Assembly: GCA_013350335.1 (NCBI GenBank)
Contig: CM023537.1
Location: 10,100,438-10,164,437, forward strand
Source: Chimonanthus salicifolius
Taxonomy: Eukaryota > Streptophyta > Magnoliopsida > Laurales > Calycanthaceae
Reading direction: 5' to 3'
DNA: 64,000 bases
Shown: piece by piece, positions 56,691-64,000 of the stretch
Layout: each line of letters begins with the position of its first letter
How positions within the stretch are numbered: position 1 is the stretch's first letter
Made by a program: the position numbers and the translations under genes
The notes under the pieces: generated by a model
Told to the model about the DNA's origin: nothing
The model's input: the letters and a program-made list of their open reading frames with translations, nothing else
Database searches by the model: none

Positions 56691-57604
56691 TCAAGGTAGT
56701 ACAATTTCTACAAATTTATTGAATTTTCTTAATTTTTATCTTTTCTTCACTTGCTAAGATTCAAACTGATTCAAATCGGACTATCGCCAAATGTTCTAAT
56801 TTAGGCGTACATATATTGGTCCCAATTATGATCAGGTCAAACTCGGTCAAAATTTTAAAATATTTTAATACAAAATATAAAATTTTATATATATATATCT
56901 ATATATATATATATATATATTAAACAGGTATAAGTATATAAGAAGGTTATGCTTTGTACAACTTAATTTGTCTGAATTCTATAAATATATAATTTTATTT
57001 AAAATTTCAAAAATATTTAATTGAGTTATAGTCAACTTGACTCAATTAGAATTAAGTATAGCGAGTCAATGATATTTTTTTTTTGAAAATTTAAAATTTA
57101 TTGTCTCAAAAGGATTTTAAATGAAGTTTGAATTTTGAGTTTTATAACACCATTGATTGGATATCAATTTTTTTCTTAAAAAATTAAATTCATTCTAAGT
57201 GGTTTAAGTTCCCTCTGCATCACCTGTATGGAAACTCATAACAAAGTGTTTTCTTAATTCTCCATTTTAAATATTATACATAATTTTTAAATTTTCTTAT
57301 AATTATAGATTTTATTTTTATTTTTAGATTTTTTTCCTCTTACACTTTTTTTTTTCTAAATTATCTACGAAAAGAATTGCCCAATAAATTATCTCAAACC
57401 CTTGAAAAAAAACTTTCGAGGAAGGGCTTTTTTCCTTTCACGGATGAAATTCAAAATCATGTATAAATTTAACTGCCATTGATTTTATTTATGATTAAAG
57501 ATGTTCATGCGTGTTATCCAGAGGAAACTTTATTTGACTTGTCTTTCGAGGTATGTGCACATATGTAATAGGTCGAAGTGACGAAGAGTAATTCTATGGA
57601 AATG

Positions 57605-57699
57605 GGATGTTGTGGGTTCGAGCTCCCGTAACTTAACTTTGGTATGCCATAGGGATAGTGGGCTTACCCGTGAGAATTTTGTACTAATTAAAAAAAAAA
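57605..57699 (+). mobile_element. 5'-truncated SINE with target duplication
   Basis: The body reads GTTGTGGGTTCGAGCTCCCG, AACTTTGGTATGCC and GGGATAGTGGGCTTACCCGTG, then A-rich. AGAGTAATTCTATGGAAATG before it and AGAGTAATTTCATGGAATG after it form a target duplication with small differences. Confidence 0.75.
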
Positions 57700-59088
57700 A
57701 GAGTAATTTCATGGAATGTAACTCAGAGAAATTTGAACATAAATTGAATTCAAAACTTCCTTTCTCAAAAGAGTTTAAGGCCACCTCCTTTTTTTAATCT
57801 ATAGATCTACGATCTACGGTTGACAATCATTTTGAGCAAGATCACAGCTGGGCCACGTATCTGTCGTGTAGGAGATACCAATAACTATAGAAGAAAGGGG
57901 AACATGGAACATGTCCTTTCGGAGTGCGTTTACCACAAACAACACACTGTACCTAACACATACGCATGACGATGAAATCAAGGCGTCAATTCAGCATATG
58001 TAGATGCTGATCAGACCAATCATATTGGTGGCCAACAAATCTGTGGCTGATAAAGTTTTTTTAGATAAATTTACAAAAGAAGATGGACTTCTGCCCAAAT
58101 ATGCAACATATAAGTGGGTATAATTCCATTACCGTAGAAACAAAAAATTTGACAAACATGTGCAACGTATAAGTAGGACAAAAATTGAGTTTTAATCAAT
58201 CAGTCTAAATGTAATGAAATTAAATATCATCTTGCTTTTTATTTTTATTTATTAAAATCTAAGAATAAGAAATAACTTTGGATTTTAAATTTTGTTTTTA
58301 TGATACAAATTCTTTTTGTTATCTAAAATAAAAAATATGTGTTACTTTAGCATTTTTAAATAGAATAGGCGGCCACCACAGAACTTTTTGAATTTTAGTA
58401 TGATTGTCACTTTACAGCCATCCAATTCATTTAAACGTTGTTCAGCATTAGAAGGACAAAATTTTATTCATAATTTATTTGATAATAAAATAAATAGTAT
58501 TAATAATTTAATATAGTCCACTTTAATTTTCATCTTTCCGTTTCTACTCAAATAGTTTACTTCTAAAAGTTTTGAGAACCCAAAATTGGGTTATTTTTTT
58601 TTTTATAGAAAAATGGGAAAATGATACCCAAATTCCATGAAATAATCTACCTAAAATGACCCACCATTCGTATCTATTCGCTTTTCATACTGTCTCTCTC
58701 TTTCTCTACTTGTTTTAATATACGAAAGTTTATTAGGGAATACAGAATATGAAAGAGGAAGGAAAGAGTAACAACAGCGACTTTTTCTTTCTTTAATGTT
58801 TGTTCTTCCTCTCTTTGGTTTGTCTGAGACATTACTTCCAAAACCTCCATTTTTTTCTCCTTCATCCATCTCAGAAGGCGATTGTAGAAGACTGCAAAGA
58901 GGAGAATAGCAGCCAAGATAAGGAGAGAGAGAGATGGTGGAAGAATTCAACAAGCTTTCAGATCATCAGAAAGACAAGGATGTGTGAGAAATTTATACTC
59001 ATTTCAACCTTACAACTCTAAAGGTAACCTTGAGCTACATACAACACCAACGTATCATATATAAATAAAAAAAAAAAACCCATTTCAA

Positions 59089-59132
59089 CTCTCTCTCTCT
59101 TTCTTTCTTTCTTTCTCTCTCTCTCTCTCTCC
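59089..59132. repeat. CT-rich microsatellite in the leader of the BELL gene
   Basis: A 44-bp run of CT and CTTT repeats lies about 165 bp upstream of the BELL gene ATG. CT-rich tracts are common in plant 5' leaders and core promoters. No regulatory role can be claimed from sequence alone. Confidence 0.85.
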
Positions 59133-59296
59133 TTTGCGTTGCTTTTCAATACAGGTCCATAGTCCATGGACTCTGGTTAGTAATTAAAGAAATTCTAACA
59201 TGGGTCTTGTTCATCCAACCTACTTGAACCAATTCAGGGAGAGAAGCAGGAGCAGTGGGGGGTGTAGAAAGAGGAGATGATGAGGAAGATAGAGAC

Positions 59297-62200
59297 ATGG
59301 AAGTAGTGGCGCCACCACAACCTTTCTTCCCTCATCCAGACCCAATTGCCAAAACAGTAGCCTCTATCCCTCCTAATTCCGTCACTTCTATGTCCCAAGG
59401 TTTCCATCAAGGGATCTTCAGCTTTTCTGATGGGTTCGAAAGATCGATGCAGCAGCAGCAGCAGCATGTAGCACAGCAGAGCCGGCGAGACAAGTTGAGG
59501 GTGCAAGGATTTGAGTCGTCGGCGCCACCACCGTTGGTGGCGATTGAGGAGGAACCTGCAGAATTACCTGTTTATGAGACCGGCGGCATGCTGTCAGAGA
59601 TGTTCAATTTCCAGCCCGGTGGCGGTCCTACTGTGGCGCAGCACCACCTTCTGGATAATCAGATGGCATCGAATTACCGACTTCGGCCAGGGGTGGCCGC
59701 CGAGTGGTATGGAAACCGGCAAGGGTTTGTGGGAAACTTGGGTTCTATGGGAGATGTGAAGCAGCAGATTTCAGGCATGAATGCTGCAGATTCAGCTGCA
59801 GCTATGCATCTTTTCCTTATGAATCCTCAGCCAAGATCACCTTCTCCTCCTCCTCCTTCCTCTTCTACACCTCCCCCCCACATCTTGCTTCCCAACCCAT
59901 CTCCTCCTCTCCACACCTACCAAACTAGTCCTATTCCTCCATCTCAATTCACGTGGGACTCGGCTCCCGCCGGAGAAAACACCCCCAAGATTGGAGGGGT
60001 TGCCGAGAGCCAAGGGCTTTCTCTGTCCCTGTCTTCGTCCTTGCAGCAGTTCGAAGCGGCAGCGGTGGCGAAAGCGGAGGAATTGAGGATGGGAGAGGGA
60101 GTGTTGTACTACAATCAAGCTGGTGGCCCTTCCTCTTCTTCTTCTTCTTCATACCAATTGAAGAATTTGGGAAATCATGGTCACCACCACAACCATCAAC
60201 CACAAGTTCATGTAGGTTTTGGGTCCATTGGTGTGGTTAATGTGTTGAGGAATTCCAAGTATAGGAAGCCAGCCCAAGAGCTTTTGGAAGAGTTTTGCAG
60301 TGTTGGGAGAGGGCAACTTAGGAGCTCCAGACAAGGAAGACTCAACTCCACCACAAACGCTAACCCTAACCCTGCTGGTGCCTCTTCATCTTCAAAGGAT
60401 CTTCCTTCATTGTCACCTAACGATAGGTTTGAGCATCAGAGGAGGAAGGCGAAGCTCATCTCCATGCTTGATGAGGTAAAGTAAAATATAAAAACTCTCT
60501 ATTTTCTCCCCTCTTAATTTTTTTTTTTTTTCAAATAGTACACTTAATTTCAAGCCCACCATAGTAAAAACAGCAAAATCCAGCATGTGGGTCTTTGGCT
60601 TTTTCTTTAGTAAAAACTTCCAAGTTTTGCTATTAGAGGATGGATGGATGTCCAATGGGAACCGACACCTTTGATTGGGAACACCGCCCTAAATTTCTAG
60701 GCAAACTTTGCCATATACTCCCAACGAATCCATTCCTTTCACAGAAAAACTGATATGGAGTGTTGAACTTAGAAACCATTGATTTCTATTCTAAGTTGAA
60801 TCCTTCAGAAAGTAAAGATATTCTTTCTATACCAATCATTTTAATGAAAGTAGAGCATCATTCATGCGTTTTATTTGTTCTATTTTTGGTTCTTCTCAGA
60901 CTCGTCAAGGTTTTAACATGACAACTGAACCATTTTGAAAGCACTATCCTTCTTGGAATGCTACAAATGATAAGAATTGGAAATCTCAAGAACCTGCGAA
61001 CGTGTTGCAAAAGAATTTTGCATGTACTTTGTGGTGGTGGTTCATCTTCTCAGATTTCTTTTCTTCTTTTTTTTGAAAAAAAAAAGAAAATTATCTTCAT
61101 GGAAATTAAAACCAGAAATACAATTACAAACGAATGATGTACTTATGATTATCTTTGCATTGTTCTCTCTCTTCTTTTTATTGATCCAAGGAAAAGGGAG
61201 AAAGAAATTTTAGTACCATCGCAGTCATTGTGGCCTTCATTTATATATCCGCATGGTTTTCTTCTATCGTCTTCCATCGTCTTTCAATCACTCACTTCCC
61301 GGTCTGATCACTGATGGTGTGGTTTCTTTTCTTTTTTCTTACTTCTGAGTTTCAGGTGGACAGAAAATACAACCATTATTGTGAGCAAATGCAGATGGTG
61401 GTGAACTCATTTGACTCGGTTATGGGTTTCGGAGCTGCAGCTCCATACACAGCCCTTGCTCGAAAGGCCATGTCGCGGCACTTTCGATGCCTCAAGGATG
61501 CGATCGTCGCACAATTGAAGCAAACTTGTGAGCTCCTCGGGGAGAAAGATGGCTTGGGAATCTCCGGCGTCACCAAAGGTGAGACGCCGCGGCTAAAAAT
61601 GCTCGACCAGAGCCTGAGACAGCAAAGAGCCTTCAACCAGATTGGGATGATGGAGCAAGAAGCTTGGAGGCCTCAGAGAGGCCTACCTGAACGTTCTGTA
61701 AACATCTTGAGATCGTGGCTCTTCGAGCACTTCCTTCACCCGTATGTACTTCTTCTCCGTTCTACTCTATATACTCCATGAATCTAATTTAACCTAGTCA
61801 CCCCTCTATTTCCAAACTCGATCCTTTTCGAGCTGCGTTAGTAATTCAATAAAACTATTCTATTACAATCTACACTGATAGTGTTTGACAATGGCACTCA
61901 CTCCTTAGTTGAAAACTATCCATCTTGAATTGGCTTACAATCAAAGTCCATGAAGGAAGAAGAAGCTATTAACTTTCTTTTTATGAATTCAGCTAATATT
62001 CTTATTCACAAACTATAACTAAAAAATCACCAAGAATTATTGTGGACCAATTCCCGCAGTGGATGAAATCAGTTTTCAAATGTCAATGATCCAAACCACT
62101 GATTTGAGGAAGCTAGCTATCCCAATTTGCAGTCATCCAAGCCCTTCATGGGATCATCTCTTAGGGTTTAACACATGGATGGTCGAATTATTATAAAATA

Positions 62201-63322
62201 TATATGTGCGGCCTATTGCACCCCTCAGTATATCTTTCAACACAATCATCATCATCAAAATCAAATTTTTATTTATTTGATCTTTTTAAATTATTTAATT
62301 TCACGATCTCTTATTTTATCTTAGACCACTGCATAAGTTGAGATGTCTTTTATTTTTTATTTTTTTTATCATTAACTCTTTTTTTTTTTAAATATTAATG
62401 TTCTCATGCCTCAGGAATAATATTTAATTGCACGAACATGGTGGCCCACCAGATCGAAGATTCCATCAATCGTGAGATCAAAATGTATATCTAGCATTGC
62501 TTACAGGAAACAATGCTAGCTATCTCCTCTTCCATATATTGGAATGATGATCCAATATGTGGGCCCCCCACTGTTTTCTTAACAAACCGTTGGATCAAAT
62601 TCTCCATTTATGATTGAGGGTGGAGTGAGTGAATCAAGCTCTGATCAGTGGCCACCCATTTTAAACAGCCAAAATGGCTCTATGAGAGTTGTATTACATG
62701 AATGCAACATTTCTCAAAAAATAGTTCTCTCTCTATCTCTCTCTTTCTGTTGAGTGTTGTTTTGTTTAATGTAAGAGCATGAATTAAAGAGACTCTGAGC
62801 GTATACGACCTCGAGTCTCAGTTAGTTGTCTTTGCATTAAAGGATCAGTAATTCAGAGTCCTTTGGTATTGTCTCCTACGAGAAAAAGCTGAACAAAAGC
62901 TTCTTTCTTCTTTGCTTTTTATTTTCTAATATGGATGTGAAAACATCTGAAGACTGCTTAACTGCTCTCTCTCTCTCTTAGAACGTAGAAGTTAGAAGAA
63001 CCCAATATAATAAGAAGATGACAAATTCCTTTCCCTCTCTTCTTCTCCATGTCCATCTCGTTGTTGATGATGAGAAAGAGGGAGAGACAGAGAGAGTCAG
63101 TGTCGCAGTTTTTGCAGCTGTTGCTTTCACTGTCTCTTGAGTTTCACGCCCTTTCAAGGCAGTCTGTTCAATCCCATCTACTTGTACATAAAGCTTGGAT
63201 CTTTATACGGTTGTTTGTAAGACCTGATGTCATTTTCTGCCCTCCTTTTTTAATCTTTCAGGTACCCGAGCGATGCAGATAAGCATTTGTTGGCGAGGCA
63301 GACAGGTTTATCAAGGAACCAG
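59297..63322 (+). CDS. BLH2: BELL homeodomain transcription factor, SAW1/BLH2-like (3' end outside window)
   Basis: BELL proteins pair with KNOX homeodomain proteins; SAW1/SAW2 (BLH2/BLH4) restrain leaf-margin outgrowth in Arabidopsis. Exons: 59297-60475, 61356-61741 and 63262-63322, all with GT-AG ends and matching phases (542 codons so far). The start is the first in-frame ATG at 59297; an in-frame GTG at 59255 is not credible. N-terminal motifs MSQGFHQGIFSFSDGF, VYETGGMLSEMFNF and MNAADSAAAMHLFLMNP are SAW-type. QGLSLSLSSS and the SKY box (NSKYRKPAQELLEEFCSVG) follow. The BELL domain spans exons 1-2 (FEHQRRKAKLISMLDEVDRK...CEQMQMVV, MSRHFRCLKD). The homeodomain starts at WRPQRGLPERSVNILRSWLF and continues with [22 protein letters not shown]. 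Helix 3 (VSNWFIN) would be in the next exon, which is not in the window. Introns 60476-61355 and 61742-63261 hold nothing recognised. Confidence 0.92.
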
Positions 63323-64000
63323 GTTCGTCTCTTCCATTTCACTCAAATTTCAAACCAACAAACCATCATTCCCCATAACCAAACACTAAGAAAAATAGAA
63401 ACCCGAATCACTCCTCTTCATCTTTGCATATTATCTTTCATCTTCAATCTTTTTTGGGTCATGGACATTTGTTGATTTCTACAATCTGCAACCCTTAATT
63501 TGTCTGCATCATGTCTACTTCCATTTGGGTCCCACCCAGTGTCCCAATCTGGATCTGGTTCTGGATCTATTGGGTCCTCAGTCTATGTATTTACAGTACA
63601 GTATCCAGGCAGAGGCCCAAGGAGGGAAATAAATAACCCCGATATGATTAACACTGCAGAGCGCCGATACTCGTACTAGGCAATTCTGATACTTTGGCCT
63701 CTAACATACAAATAGTCAGCAAAAATAAATACAGTAAAACTGAAAAGAAAACACATAGATAAATAAAGATAATGCATTAAATAATTTGAATCTTTAGAAC
63801 TCTTCAGCCATATGATATTCAGTCTTTTAGCAGTGAAACTTATTTTTAATGGGTTAAATAAAAAAAAGAATTTGCAAAACGATAAAATTAGATAATGTAA
63901 TAATTTTGATGATAATGTTAAAGACAATGGACCACAAGCCCGAGCTTGAAATGGACTGGACATGTATGCGATTGAGGACATCACACAATTGTACATTTTC
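63323..64000. other. Start of BELL gene intron 3
   Basis: Runs from the GT donor at 63323 to the window end. I looked for the conserved homeodomain helix-3 exon and did not find it. AT-rich, with nothing else recognised. Confidence 0.6.

Larger units (their letters stand above)
50553..58950. other. AT-rich intergenic region with SINE, MITE and TRIM insertions
   Basis: No host gene was recognised here. Listed separately are a SINE-type repeat at 51234, an AT repeat at 51894, SINEs at 52157, 52384, 55436 and 57605, a TRIM at 53160, a Stowaway-like MITE at 55235 and a dyad element at 56557. The remainder is low-complexity AT-rich DNA. Confidence 0.7.

Noticed and set aside
59255..59296. BELL protein start at 59255 giving an MGGVERG N-terminus
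   Set aside because: The codon at 59255 is GTG, not ATG; the first in-frame ATG is 59297.

Overview
This is a 64 kb piece of a flowering-plant nuclear genome. The genes are split by many GT-AG introns, the DNA between them is AT-rich, and there are plant-type nuclear genes (PsbO with a chloroplast transit peptide, a long-chain acyl-CoA synthetase, a DUF707 gene, a BELL homeodomain gene) set among many transposable elements. The species cannot be fixed from the sequence alone. A run of exactly 100 Ns at 50453-50552 marks an assembly gap.

Layout. 43-1890 (minus): complete two-exon psbO (333 aa) with a G-box about 210 bp upstream of its ATG. 2111-12759: intergenic DNA with MITE, TRIM-like and SINE remnants and a 65-bp tandem repeat. 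12760-22846 (plus): complete 19-exon LACS gene (659 aa), closest by recall to LACS2, with a TRIM, a MITE and a direct duplication in its introns. 24714-48849 (minus): the 3' ten exons of a DUF707 gene, convergent with LACS. Its 5' exons are not visible before the gap. 59297 to the window end (plus): a BELL homeodomain gene of the SAW1/BLH2 type, cut off by the window edge before the exon carrying homeodomain helix 3.

The DUF707 gene has grown to more than 24 kb by insertions into its introns. One intron holds an intact-looking 4785-bp hAT transposon (27597-32381) with a perfect 8-bp target duplication and a two-exon transposase of about 733 aa. A second intron of about 13.9 kb holds a MITE, a candidate solo LTR (36396-45394) that has itself been entered by a full-length L1-type LINE (ORF1 + ORF2), a Stowaway-like MITE and a truncated LINE with a 14-bp target duplication. 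The LINE ORF2 is open for 1188 codons, but its reverse-transcriptase box reads F-V-D-G instead of F-x-D-D.

A tRNA-derived SINE family recurs at least seven times (10.4, 15.0, 23.2, 52.2, 52.4, 55.4 and 57.6 kb). One copy sits inside a MITE, which gives a relative date. No operon-like or gene-cluster logic links the four host genes; they do unrelated jobs (photosystem II, acyl-CoA activation, an uncharacterised DUF707 function, leaf and meristem transcription control). I found no convincing new biological system. The most notable items are the intact hAT element, the nested retroelements and the inactivating change in the LINE.
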